From contig NC_079879.1 in assembly GCF_029227915.1 (NCBI RefSeq), positions 29,084,501-29,148,500 of the forward strand: a stretch of DNA of 64,000 nucleotides, given 5' to 3'. The position numbers were made by a program, and so were the translations under genes. This document shows, piece after piece, positions 1-11,700 of this stretch. The notes under the pieces are model-generated. The model was given only the letters and a program-made list of their open reading frames with translations. It had not been told where the DNA came from and searched no databases. This DNA is from Hydractinia symbiolongicarpus. Its lineage: Eukaryota; Cnidaria; Hydrozoa; Anthoathecata; Hydractiniidae. The stretch's first letter is position 1. Each line of letters starts with the position of its first letter.

Positions 1-2046
1 AAAAATAATTTAAAAAATCGTTCGGGAAATGAGTTTACTTCCTGGGTACTTTCTTTGTATACATTTGACTATGCGGGCCGAGTCCGGGATTTACGGGAAA
101 TCGCGGGTTTTCGTTTGCCGGAGATTAAACCACTTTCATTAAGCGTCTCATCAAAAATGAAAACATTTCTGAAAACTACAAGTCTCATGCGTTTTAGTGG
201 TGAAAAAATAATTTAAAAAATCGTTCGGGAAATGAGTTTACTCCCTGGGTACTTTCTTTGTATACATTTGACTATGCGGGCCGAGTCCGGGATTTACGGG
301 AAATCGCATGTTTTCGTTTGCCGGCGATTAAACTTCTTTTATTCAGCGTCTCATCAAAAATGAAAACATTTTTAAAAACTACAAGTCTCATTGTCTTTAG
401 TGGTGAAATAATAATTTAAAAAATCGTTTGGGAAATGAGTTTACTCCCTGGGTACTTTCTTTGTATACTTTTGACTATACGGGCCGAGTCCGGGATTTAC
501 GGGAAGTCGCGGGTTTTCGTTTGCCGGCGATTAAACTTCTTTTATTAAGCGTCTCATAAAAAATGAAAACATTTTTAAAAACTACAAGTCTCATTGTCTT
601 TAGTGGTGAAATAATAATTTAAAAAATCGTTTGGGAAATGAGTTTACTCCCTGGGTACTTTCTTTGTATACTTTGACTATACGGGCCGAGTCCGGGATTT
701 ACGGGAAGTCGCGGGTTTTCGTTTGCCGGCGATTAAACTTCTTTTATTAAGCGTCTCATAAAAAATGAAAACATTTTTAAAAACTACAAGTCTCATGGGC
801 TTTAGTGGTGAAATAATAATTTAAAAAATCGTTCGGGAAATGAGTTTACTCCCTGGGTACTTTCTTTGTATACTTTTGACTATACGGGCCGAGTCCAGGA
901 TTTACGGGAAATCGCAGGTTTTCGTTTGCCGGCGATTAAACTTCTTTTATTCAGCGTCTCATCAAAAATAAAAACATTTTTGAAAACTACAAGTCTCATG
1001 CGTTTTAGTGGTGAAAAAATAATTTAAAAATCGTTCGGGAAATGAGTTTACTCCCTGGGTACTTTCTTTGTATACTTTTGACTATGCGGGCCGAGTCCGA
1101 GATTTACGGGAAATCGCGGGTTTTCGTTTGCCGGCGATTAAACCACTTTCATTAAGCGTCTCATCAAAAATGAAAACATTTCTGAAAACTACAAGTCTCA
1201 TGCGTTTTAGTGGTGAAAAAATAATTTAAAAATTCGTTTGGGAAATGAGTTTACTCACTGGGTACTTTCCTTGTATACTTTTAACTATACGGGCCGAGTC
1301 CGGGATTTACGGGAAATCGCGGGTTTTCGTTTGCCGCCGATTAAACTTCTTTTATTCAGCGTCTCATCAAAAATGAAAACATTTTTAAAAACTACAAGTC
1401 TCATGGGCTTTAGTGGTGAAATAATAATTTAAAAAATCGTTTGGGAAATGAGTTTACTCCCTGGGTACTTTTCTTTGTATACTTTTGAGTATACGGGCCG
1501 AGTCCGGGATTTACGGGAAATCGCAGGTTTTCGTTTGCCGGCGATTAAACTTCTTTTATTCAGCGTCTCATCAAAAAGGAAAACACTTTAGAAAACTACA
1601 AGTCTCATGCGTTTTAGTGGTGAAAAAATAATTCAAAAAATCGTTCGGGAAATGCTTTTACACCCTGGGTACTTTCTTTGTATACTTTTGACTATACGGG
1701 CCGAGTCCGGGATTTACGGGAAATCGCAGGTTTTCGTTTGCCGGCGATTAAACTTCTTTTATTCAGCGTCTCATCAAAAATGAAAACATTTTTAAAAACT
1801 ACAAGTCTCATGGGCTTTAGTGGTGAAATAATAATTTAAAAAATCGTTCGGGAAATGAGTTTACTCACTGGGTACTTTCCTTGTATACTTTTAACAATAC
1901 GGGCCGAGTCCGGGATTTACGGGAAATCGCGGGTTTTCGTTTGCCGGCGATGAAACTTCTTTTATTCAGCGTCTCATCAAAAATGAAAACATTTTTGAAA
2001 ACTACAAGTCTCATGCGTTTTAGTGGTGAAAAAATAATTTAAAAAT
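1..2046. repeat. Left segment of the array, about 10 mixed monomers
   Basis: The window opens inside a monomer's A/T tail, with the first TCGTT at 18. Monomer types change from copy to copy with no period I could confirm. Two monomers (829 and 1,234 types) recur later in the array. A 1-bp loss at about 670 (TACTTTGAC) and another in the A-run at about 1,026 produce 202-bp units. No gene or other element is present. Confidence 0.85.
424..828. repeat. Local single-monomer duplication
   Basis: Neighbouring monomers 424-626 and 627-828 share a variant that is rare elsewhere (GTCTCATAAAAAATG in place of GTCTCATCAAAAATG, preceded by ATTAAGC). This indicates a recent one-monomer duplication. They differ afterwards at CATTGTCTTTAG versus CATGGGCTTTAG. 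The second has lost one T before GACTATAC. Confidence 0.7.
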
Positions 2047-2452
2047 TCGTTCGGGAAATAAGTTTACTCACCGGGTACTTTCCTTGTATACTTTTGACTA
2101 TACGGGCCGAGTCCGGGATTTACGGGAAATCGCAGGTTTTCGTTTGCCGGCGATTAAAGTTCTTATATTCAGCGTCTCATCAAAAATGAAAACATATCTG
2201 AAAACTACAAGTCTCATGCGTTTTAGTGGTGAAAAAATAATTTAAAAATTCGTTCGGGAAATGAGTTTACTCACTGGGTACTTTCCTTGTATACTTTTAA
2301 CTATACGGGCCGAGTCCGAGATTTACGGGAAATCGCAGGTTTTCGTTTGCCGGCGATTAAACTTCTTTTATTCAGCGTTTCATCAAAAATGAAAACATTT
2401 TTAAAAACTACAAGTCTCATGGGCTTTAGTGGTGAAATAATAATTTAAAAAA

Positions 2453-2655
2453 TCGTTTGGGAAATGAGTTTACTCCCTGGGTACTTTCTTTGTATACTTT
2501 TGACTATACGGGCCGAGTCCGGGATTTACGGGAAGTCGCGGGTTTTCGTTTGCCGGCGATTAAACTTCTTTTATTCAGCGTCTCATCAAAAATGAAAACA
2601 TTTTTAAAAACTACAAGTCTCATGGGCTTTAGTGGTGAAATAATAATTTAAAAAA
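2453..2655 (+). repeat. Representative 203-bp monomer
   Basis: This copy is close to the common form and serves as a reference. Numbering starts at TCGTT. In order it holds: TCGTTTGGGAAATGAG; a CTCCCTGGGTACTTTC segment; the TTGTATAC...CTATAC dyad; the CGGG-rich core; TTTCGTTTGCCGGCGATT (contains the GCCGGC palindrome); CTTCTTTTATTCAGC; CGTCTCATCAAAAATG; an A/T-tract stretch around CATTTTTAAAAACTAC; AAGTCTCATG; TTTAGTGGTG; and an A/T-only tail ending before the next TCGTT. Positions 1-110 of a consensus-like monomer count to about 48% G+C and 111-203 to about 25%. Thirteen CpGs are present in the full CpG-bearing form. Confidence 0.93.
2510..2542 (+). other. Four phased GGG runs, potential G-quadruplex core of the monomer
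   Basis: In this monomer GGG runs lie at 2,510-2,512, 2,521-2,523, 2,530-2,532 and 2,540-2,542. They are spaced 11, 9 and 10 bp, with loops of 8, 6 and 7 nt, and each belongs to a CGGG word. The same arrangement occurs in every monomer that keeps the GCGGG allele; monomers with the GCAGG allele lose the fourth run. One loop is a base longer than the usual 1-7 nt G4 rule, so folding is plausible rather than predicted. The ~10 bp spacing also puts the four words on one face of the helix. Confidence 0.6.
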
Positions 2656-2858
2656 TCGTTCGGGAAATGAGTTTACTCCCTGGGTACTTTCTTTGTATAC
2701 TTTTGACTATACGGGCCGAGTTCAGGATTTACGGGAAATCGCAGGTTTTCGTTTGCCGGCGATTAAACTTCTTTTATTCAGCGTCTCATCAAAAATAAAA
2801 ACATTTTTAAAAACTACAAGTCTCATGCGTTTTAGTGGTGAAAAAATTATTTAAAAAA
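2656..2858. repeat. Monomer present in copies 1 and 3, deleted in copy 2
   Basis: This 203-bp unit carries GAGTTCAGG and a TTATTTAAAA tail. The same unit is found just before 16,343 in the third copy of this stretch but is missing between 4,687 and 5,093. It is therefore a single-monomer presence/absence difference between otherwise near-identical copies. Confidence 0.8.
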
Positions 2859-4280
2859 TCGTTCGAGAAATGAGTTTACTGCCTGGGTACTTTCTTTGTA
2901 TACTTTTGACTATGCGGGCCGAGTCCGGGATTTACGGGAAATCGCGGGTTTTCGTTTGCCGGCGATTAAACCACTTTCATTAAGCGTCTCATCAAAAATG
3001 AAAACATTTTTGAAAACTACAAGTCTCATGCGTTTTAGTGGTGACAAAAATAATTTAAAAAATCGTTCGGGAAATGAGTTTACTCCCTGGGTACTTTCTT
3101 TGTATACATTTGACTATGCGGGCCGAGTCCGGGAATTACGGGAAGTCGCGGGTTTTCGTTTGCCGCCGATTAAACTTCTTTTATTCAGCGTCTCATCAAA
3201 AATGAAAACATTTTTAAAAACTACAAGTCTCATGGGCTTTAGTGGTGAAATAATAATTTAAAAATTCGTTCGGGAAATGAGTTTACTCACTGGTTACTTC
3301 CCTTGTATACTTTTAACTATACGGGCCGAGTCCGGGATTTACGGGAAATCGCGGGTTTTCGTTTGCCGGCGATTAAACTTCTTTTATTCAGCGTCTCATC
3401 AAAAATGAAAACATTTCTGAAAACTACAAGTCTGATGCGTTTTAGTGGTGAAAAAATAATTTAAAAAATCGTTCGGGAAATGAGTTTACTTCCTGGGTAC
3501 TTTCTTTGTATACATTTGACTATGCGGGCCGAGTCCGGGATTTACGGGAAATCGCGGGTTTTCGTTTGCCGGCGATTAAACCACTTTCATTAAGCGTCTC
3601 ATCAAAAATGAAAACATTTCTGAAAACTACAAGTCTCATGCGTTTTAGTGGTGAAAAAATAATTTAAAAAATCGTTCGGGAAATGAGTTTACTCCCTGGG
3701 TACTTTCTTTGTATACATTTGACTATGCGGGCCGAGTCCGGGATTTACGGGAAATCGCAGGTTTTGGTTTGCCGGCGATTAAACTTCTTTTATTCAGCGT
3801 CTCATCAAAAATGAAAACATTTTTAAAAACTACAAGTCTCATGGGCTTTAGTGGTGACATAATAATTTAAAAAATCGTTTGGGAAATGAGTTTACTCCCT
3901 GGGTACTTTCTTTGTATACTTTTGACTATACGGGCCGAGTCCGGGATTTACGGGAAGTCGCGGGTTTTCGTTTGCCGGCGATTAAACTTCTTTTATTCAG
4001 CGTCTCATCAAAAATGAAAACATTTTTAAAAACTACAAGTCTCATGGGCTTTAGTGGTGAAATAATAATTTAAAAAATCGTTCGGGAAATGAGTTTACTC
4101 CCTGGGTACTTTCTTTGTATACTTTTGACTATACGGGCCGAGTCCAGGATTTACGGGAAATCGCAGGTTTTCGTTTGCCGGCGATTAAACTTCTTTTATT
4201 CAGCGTCTCATCAAAAATAAAAACATTTTTGAAAACTACAAGTCTCATGCGTTTTAGTGGTGAAAAAATAATTTAAAAAT

Positions 4281-6311
4281 TCGTTCGGGAAATAAGTTTA
4301 CTCACCGGGTACTTTCCTTGTATACTTTTGACTATACGGGCCGAGTCCGGGATTTACGGGAAATCGCAGGTTTTCGTTTGCCGGCGATTAAAGTTCTTAT
4401 ATTCAGCGTCTCATCAAAAATGAAAACATATCTGAAAACTACAAGTCTCATGCGTTTTAGTGGTGAAAAAATAATTTAAAAATTCTTTCGGGAAATGAGT
4501 TTACTCACTGGGTACTTTCCTTGTATACTTTTAACTATACGGGCCGAGTCCGAGATTTACGGGAAATCGCAGGTTTTCGTTTGCCGGCGATTAAACTTCT
4601 TTTATTCAGCGTTTCATCAAAAATGAAAACATTTTTAAAAACTACAAGTCTCATGGGCTTTAGTGGTGAAATAATAATTTAAAAAATCGTTTGGGAAATG
4701 AGTTTACTCCCTGGGTACTTTCTTTGTATACTTTTGACTATACGGGCCGAGTCCGGGATTTACGGGAAGTCGCGGGTTTTCGTTTGCCGGCGATTAAACT
4801 TCTTTTATTCAGCGTCTCATCAAAAATGAAAACATTTTTAAAAACTACAAGTCTCATGGGCTTTAGTGGTGAAATAATAATTTAAAAAATCGTTCGGGAA
4901 ATGAGTTTACTCCCTGGGTACTTTCTTTGTATACTTTTGACTATGCGGGCCGAGTCCGGGATTTACGGGAAATCGCAGGTTTTCGTTTGCCGGCGATTAA
5001 ACCACTTTCATTAAGCGTCTCATCAAAAATGAAAACATTTTTGAAAACTACAAGTCTCATGCGTTTTAGTGGTGACAAAAATAATTTAAAAAATCGTTCG
5101 GGAAATGAGTTTACTCCCTGGGTACTTTCTTTGTATACATTTGACTATGCGGGCCGAGTCCGGGAATTACGGGAAGTCGCGGGTTTTCGTTTGCCGCCGA
5201 TTAAACTTCTTTTATTCAGTGTCTCATCAAAAATGAAAACATTTTTAAAAACTACAAGTCTCATGGGCTTTAGTGGTGAAATAATAATTTAAAAATTCGT
5301 TCGGGAAATGAGTTTACTCACTGGTTACTTCCCTTGTATACTTTTAACTATACGGGCCGAGTCCGGGATTTACAGGAAATCGCGGGTTTTCGTTTGCCGG
5401 CGATTAAACTTCTTTTATTCAGCGTCTCATCAAAAATGAAAACATTTTTGAAAACTACAAGTCTGATGCGTTTTAGTGGTGAAAAAATAATTTAAAAAAT
5501 CGTTCGGGAAATGAGTTTACTTCCTGGGTACTTTCTTTGTATACATTTGACTATGCGGGCCGAGTCCGGGATTTACGGGAAATCGCGGGTTTTCGTTTGC
5601 CGGCGATTAAACCACTTTCATTAAGCGTCTCATCAAAAATGAAAACATTTCTGAAAACTACAAGTCTCATGCGTTTTAGTGGTGAAAAAATAATTTAAAA
5701 AATCGTTCGGGAAATGAGTTTACTCCCTGGGTACTTTCTTTGTATACATTTGACTATGCGGGCCGAGTCCGGGATTTACGGGAAATCGCAGGTTTTGGTT
5801 TGCCGGCGATTAAACTTCTTTTATTCAGCGTCTCATCAAAAATGAAAACATTTTTAAAAACTACAAGTCTCATGGGCTTTAGTGGTGACATAATAATTTA
5901 AAAAATCGTTTGGGAAATGAGTTTACTCCCTGGGTACTTTCTTTGTATACTTTTGACTATACGGGCCGAGTCCGGGATTTACGGGAAGTCGCGGGTTTTC
6001 GTTTGCCGGCGATTAAACTTCTTTTATTCAGCGTCTCATCAAAAATGAAAACATTTTTAAAAACTACAAGTCTCATGGGCTTTAGTGGTGAAATAATAAT
6101 TTAAAAAATCGTTCGGGAAATGAGTTTACTCCCTGGGTACTTTCTTTGTATACTTTTGACTATACGGGCCGAGTCCAGGATTTACGGGAAATCGCAGGTT
6201 TTCGTTTGCCGGCGATTAAACTTCTTTTATTCAGCGTCTCATCAAAAATAAAAACATTTTTGAAAACTACAAGTCTCATGCGTTTTAGTGGTGAAAAAAT
6301 AATTTAAAAAA
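4281..6311. repeat. Higher-order unit, 10 monomers (2,031 bp), second tandem copy
   Basis: It directly follows the 11-monomer copy and matches it marker by marker, minus one monomer. The monomer at 4,890 begins like the one at 2,656 (GTTCGGG, TTTACTCCC) and ends like the one at 2,859, so the loss happened by recombination inside two neighbouring monomers that left a chimera. Homology to the first copy ends at about 6,311, where a GTTTGGG/GAGTATAC monomer begins. Confidence 0.85.
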
Positions 6312-7528
6312 TCGTTTGGGAAATGAGTTTACTCCCTGGGTACTTTCTTTGTATACTTTTGAGTATACGGGCCGAGTACGGGATTTACGGGAAATCGCAG
6401 GTTTTCGTTTGCCGGCAATTAAACTTCTTTTATTCAGCGTCTCATCAAAAATGAAAACATTTTTGAAAACTGCAAATCTCATGCGTTTTAGTGGTGAAAA
6501 AATAATTTAAAAATTCGTTCGGAAAATAAGTTTACTCACTGGGTACTTTCCTTGTATACTTTTGACTATACGGGCCGAGTCCGGGAATTACGGGAAATCG
6601 CAGGTTTTCGTTTGCCGGCGATTAAACTTCTTATATTCAGCGTCTCATCAAAAATGAAAACATATCTAAAAACTACAAGTCTCATGCGTTTTAGTGGTGA
6701 AAAAGTAATATAAAAAATCGTTCGGGAAATGAGTTTACTCACTGGGTACTTTCCTTGTATACTTTTAACTATACGGGCCGAATCCGGGATTTACATGAAA
6801 TCGCAGGTTTTCGTTTGCCGGCGATTAAACCTCTTTTATTCAGCGTCTCATCAAAAATGAAAACATTTCTGAAAACTACAAGTCTCATGGGCTTTAGTGG
6901 TGAAATAATAATTTAAAAAATCGTTTGGGAAATGAGTTTACTCCCTGGGTACTTTCTTTGTATAAATTTGACTATACGGGCCGAGTCCGGGATTTACGGG
7001 AAATCGCGGGTTTTCGTTTGCCGCCGATTAAACATTTTTATTCAGCGTCTCATCAAAAATGAAAACATTTTTAAAAACTACAAGTCTCATGCGTTTTAGT
7101 GGTGAAAAAATAATTTAAAAATTCGTTCGGGAAATAAGTTTACTCACCGGGTACTTTCCTTGTATACTTTTGACTATACGGGCCGAGTCCGGGATTTACG
7201 GGAAATCGCAGGTTTTCGTTTGCCGGCGATTAAAGTTCTTATATTCAGCGTCTCATCAAAAATGAAAACATATCTGAAAACTACAAGTCTCATGCGTTTT
7301 AGTGGTGAAAAAATAATTTAAAAATTCGTTTGGGAAATGAGTTTACTCACTGGGTACTTTCCTTGTATACTTTTAACTATACGGGCCGAGTCCGAGATTT
7401 ACGGGAAATCGCAGGTTTTCGTTTGCCGGCGATTAAACTTCTTTTATTCAGCGTCTCATCAAAAATGAAAACATTTTTAAAAACTACAAGTCTCATGGGC
7501 TTTAGTGGTGAAATAATAATTTAAAAAA

Positions 7529-7827
7529 TCGTTTGGGAAATGAGTTTACTCCCTGGGTACTTTCTTTGTATACATTTGACTATACGGGCCGAGTCCGGGA
7601 TTTACGGGAAATCGCGGGTTTTCGTTTGCCGCCGATTAAACATTTTTATTCAGCGTCTCATCAAAAATGAAAACATTTTTAAAAACTACAAGTCTCATGC
7701 GTTTTTTAGTCTCTTTTTAGTTTAGTCTCATGCGTTCTTCTTTTATTCAGCGTCTCATCAAAAATAAAAACATTTTTGAAAACTACAAGTCTCATGCGTT
7801 TTAGTGGTGAAAAAATAATTTAAAAAA
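7529..7827. repeat. Aberrant 299-bp unit with scrambled junction (copy in block A)
   Basis: A normal monomer runs to about 7,706. It is followed by a roughly 28-bp filler built from repeats of TTTTAGT and AGTCTCATGCG (AGTCTCATGCG occurs at 7,691 and again at 7,724). The sequence then jumps into the middle of a monomer at TTCTTCTTTTATTCAGC (7,735). Roughly 110 bp of the next monomer are missing. Short local duplications at a deletion junction suggest replication slippage or template switching rather than equal homologous exchange. Confidence 0.85.
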
Positions 7828-8321
7828 TCGTTTGGGAAATGAGTTTACTCCCTGGGTACTTTCTTTGTATACTTTTGACTATGCGGGCCGAGTCCGAGAT
7901 TTACGGGAAATCGCGGGTTTTCGTTTGCCGGCGATTAAACCACTTTCATTAAGCGTCTCATCAAAAATGAAAACATTTCTGAAAACTACAAGTCTCATGC
8001 GTTTTAGTGGTGAAAAAATAATTTAAAAATTCGTTCGGGAAATGAGTTTACTCACTGGGTACTTTTCTTTGTATACTTTTGAGTATACGGGCCGAGTCCG
8101 GGATTTACGGGAAATCGCAGGTTTTCGTTGGCCGGCGATTAAACTTCTTTTATTCAGCGTCTCATCAAAAAGGAAAACATTTTAGAAAACTACAAGTCTC
8201 ATGCGTTTTAGTGGTGAAATAATAATTTAAAAAATCGTTTGGGAAATGAATTTACTCCCTGGGTACTTTCTTTGTATACATTTGACTATACGGGCCGAGT
8301 CCGGGATTTACGGGAAATCGC

Positions 8322-9527
8322 GGGTTTTCGTTTGCCGCCGATTAAACATTTTTATTCAGCGTCTCATCAAAAATGAAAACATTTTTAAAAACTGCAAGTC
8401 TCATGCGTTTTAGTGGTGAAAAAATAATTTAAAAATTCGTTCGGGAAATAAGTTTACTCACCGGGTACTTTCCTTGTATACTTTTGACTATACGGGCCGA
8501 GTCCGGTATTTACGGGAAATCGCAGGTTTTCGTTTGCCGGCGATTAAAGTTCTTATATTCAGGGTCTCATGAAAAATGAAAACATATCTGAAAACTACAA
8601 GTCTCATGCGTTTTAGTGGTGAAAAAATAATTTAAAAATTCGTTCGGGAAATGAGTTTACTCACTGGGTACTTTCCTTGTATACTTTTAACTATACGGGC
8701 CGAGTCCGAGATTTACGGGAAATCGCAGGTTTTCGTTTGCCGGCGATTAAACTTCTTTTATTCAGCGTCTCATCAAAAATGAAAACATTTTTAAAAACTA
8801 CAAGTCTCATGGGCTTTAGTGGTGAAATAATAATTTAAAAAATCGTTTGGGAAATGAGTTTACTCCCTGGTTCTTTGTATACTTTTGACTATACGGGCCG
8901 AGTCCGGGATTTACGGGAAGTCGCGGGTTTTCGTTTGCCGCCGATTAAACATTTTTATTCAGCGTCTCATCAAAAATGAAAACATTTTTAAAAACTACAA
9001 GTCTCATGCGTTTTAGTGGTGAAAAAATAATTTAAAAATTCGTTCGGGAAATAAGTTTACTCACCGGGTACTTTCCTTGTATACTTTTGACTATACGGGC
9101 CGAGTCCGGTATTTACGGGAAATCGCAGGTTTTCGTTTGCCGGCGATTAAAGTTCTTATATTCAGGGTCTCATGAAAAATGAAAACATATCTGAAAACTA
9201 CAAGTCTCATGCGTTTTAGTGGTGAAATAATAATTTAAAAATTCGTTCGGGAAATGAGTTTACTCACTGGGTACTTTCCTTGTATACTTTTAACTATACG
9301 GGCCGAGTCCGAGATTTACGGGAAATCGCAGGTTTTCGTTTGCCGGCGATTAAACTTCTTTTATTCAGCGTCTCATCAAAAATGAAAACATTTTTAAAAA
9401 CTACAAGTCTCATGGGCTTTAGTGGTGAAATAATAATTTAAAAAATCGTTTGGGAAATGAGTTTACTCCCTGGTTCTTTGTATACTTTTGACTATACGGG
9501 CCGAGTCCGGGATTTACGGGAAGTCGC
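8322..9527. repeat. Three-monomer tandem duplication (603 bp period), block A
   Basis: Two copies, about 8,322-8,924 and 8,925-9,527, share TTCAGGGTCTCATGAAAAAT (8,559 and 9,162). The monomers at 8,843 and 9,446 both carry a 5-bp loss that turns CCTGGGTACTTTCTTTG into CCTGGTTCTTTG. The crossover lies between GGGAAGTC and GCCGCCG. The same pair recurs in block B about 11,452 bp further on (19.8-21.0 kb). Confidence 0.8.
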
Positions 9528-11700
9528 GGGTTTTCGTTTGCCGGCGATTAAACTTCTTTTATTCAGCGTCTCATCAAAAATGAAAACATTTTTAAAAACT
9601 ACAAGTCTCATGGGCTTTAGTGGTGAAATAATAATTTAAAAAATCGTTCGGGAAATGAGTTTACTCCCTGGGTACTTTCTTTGTATACTTTTGACTATGC
9701 GGGCCGAGTCCGGGATTTACGGGAAATCGCAGGTTTTCGTTTGCCGGCGATTAAACTTCTTTTATTCAGCGTCTCATCAAAAATGAAAACATTTTTAAAA
9801 ACTACAAGTCTCATGGGCTTTAGTGGTGAAATAATAATTTAAAAAATCGTTCGGGAAATGAGTTTACTCCCTGGGTACTTTCTTTGTATACTTTTGACTA
9901 TACGGGCCGAGTCCAGGATTTACGGGAAATCGCAGGTTTTCGTTTGCCGGCGATTAAACTTCTTTTATTCAGCGTCTCATCAAAAATAAAAACATTTTTG
10001 AAAACTACAAGTCTCATGCGTTTTAGTGGTGAAAAAATAATTTAAAAAATCGTTTGGGAAATGAGTTTACTCCCTGGGTACTTTCTTTGTATACTTTTGA
10101 CTATGCGGGCCGAGTCCGAGATTTACGGGAAATCGCGGGTTTTCGTTTGCCGGCGATTAAACCACTTTCATTAAGCGTCTCATCAAAAATGAAAACATTT
10201 CTGAAAACTACAAGTCTCATGCGTTTTAGTGGTGAAAAAATAATTTAAAAATTCGTTCGGGAAATGAGTTTACTCACTGGGTACTTTTCTTTGTATACTT
10301 TTGAGTATACGGGCCGAGTCCGGGATTTACGGGAAATCGCAGGTTTTCGTTGGCCGGCGATTAAACTTCTTTTATTCAGCGTCTCATCAAAAAGGAAAAC
10401 ATTTTAGAAAACTACAAGTCTCATGCGTTTTAGTGGTGAAAAAATAATTTAAAAAATCGTTCGGGAAATGCTTTTACACCCTGGGTACTTTCTTTGTATA
10501 CTTTTGACTATACGGGCCGAGTCCGGGATTTACGGGAAATCGCAGGTTTTCGTTGGCCGGAGATTAAACTTCTTTTATTCAGCGTCTCATCAAAAATGAA
10601 AACATTTTTAAAAACTACAAGTCTCATGCGTTTTAGTGGTGAAAAAATAATTTAAAAATTCGTTCGGGAAATAAGTTTACTCACTGGGTACTTTCCTTGT
10701 ATACTTTTGACTATACGGGCCGAGTCCGGGATTTACGGGAAATCGCAGGTTTTCGTTTGCCGGCGATTAAACTTCTTATATTCAGCGTCTGATCAAAAAT
10801 GAAAACATATCTGAAAACTACAAGTCTCTTGCGTTTTAGTGGTGAAAAAGTAATATAAAAAATCGTTCGGGAAATGAGTTTACTCACTGGGTACTTTCCT
10901 TGTATACTTTTAACTATACGGGCCGAGTCTGGAATTTACGGGAAATCGCAGGTTTTCGTTTGCCGGCGATTAAACCTCTTTTATTCAGCGTCTCATCAAA
11001 AATGAAAACATTTTTAAAAACTACAAGTCTCATGGGCTTTAGTGGTGAAATAATAATTTAAAAAATCGTTTGGGAAATGAGTTTACTCCCTGGGTACTTT
11101 CTTTGTATACATTTGACTATGCGGGCCGAGTCCGGGATTTACGGGAAATCGCGGGTTTTCGTTTGCCGCCGATTAAACATTTTTATTCAGCGTCTCATCA
11201 AAAATGAAAACATTTTTAAAAACTACAAGTCTCATGCGTTTTAGTGGTGAAAAAATAATTTAAAAATTCGTTCGGGAAATAAGTTTACTCACCGGGTACT
11301 TTCCTTGTATACTTTTGACTATACGGGCCGAGTCCGGGATTTACGGGAAATCGCAGGTTTTCGTTTGCCGGCGATTAAAGTTCTTATATTCAGCGTCTCA
11401 TCAAAAATGAAAACATATCTGAAAACTACAAGTCTCATGCGTTTTAGTGGTGAAAAAATAATTTAAAAAATCGTTTGGGAAATGAGTTTACTCCCTGGGT
11501 ACTTTCTTTGTATACTTTTGACTATGCGGCCGAGTCCGAGATTTACGGGAAATCGCGGGTTTTCGTTTGCCGGCGATTAAACCACTTTTATTAAGCGTCT
11601 CATCAAAAATGAAAACATTTCTGAAAACTACAAGTCTCATGCGTTTTAGTGGTGAAAAAATAATTTAAAAATTCGTTCGGGAAATGAGTTTACTCCCTGG

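Larger units (their letters stand above)
2047..4280. repeat. Higher-order unit, 11 monomers (2,234 bp), first tandem copy
   Basis: Diagnostic variants recur with a shift of 2,234 bp up to about 2,655 and 2,031 bp afterwards in the adjacent copy. They include the ATAAG/CACCGGG monomer, a GTTTCATC monomer, the GACAAAAATAA linker, TTCCTGGG, and a GACATAATAA tail. This copy keeps a monomer at 2,656-2,858 (GAGTTCAGG marker) that the next copy lacks. Confidence 0.85.

Noticed and set aside
2570-2600. Hammerhead ribozyme-like core on the minus strand (TTTGATGAGACGCTGAA)
   Set aside because: The conserved C before UGAUGA is U, the interval to GAA is too short for stem II, and no flanking stems are visible.
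3430-3456. Hammerhead-like CTGATG...GTGAAA on the plus strand in a few monomers (3,431, 5,463, 16,915)
   Set aside because: The core reads CUGAUGC instead of CUGAUGA and no supporting stems are seen. It is a single-base variant of the usual CTCATGCG.
7690-7740. Transposon insertion in the aberrant monomer
   Set aside because: The extra bases are re-used monomer words. There are no terminal inverted repeats, target-site duplication or foreign sequence.
8122-8145. CENP-B box-like sequence (TTCGTTGGCCGGCGA in GTTGGCC monomers)
   Set aside because: It shares TTCGTTGG with the mammalian box, but the required A and the CGGG at the fixed spacing (TTCG-N4-A-N2-CGGG) are absent. No strand or variant that I checked restores them.
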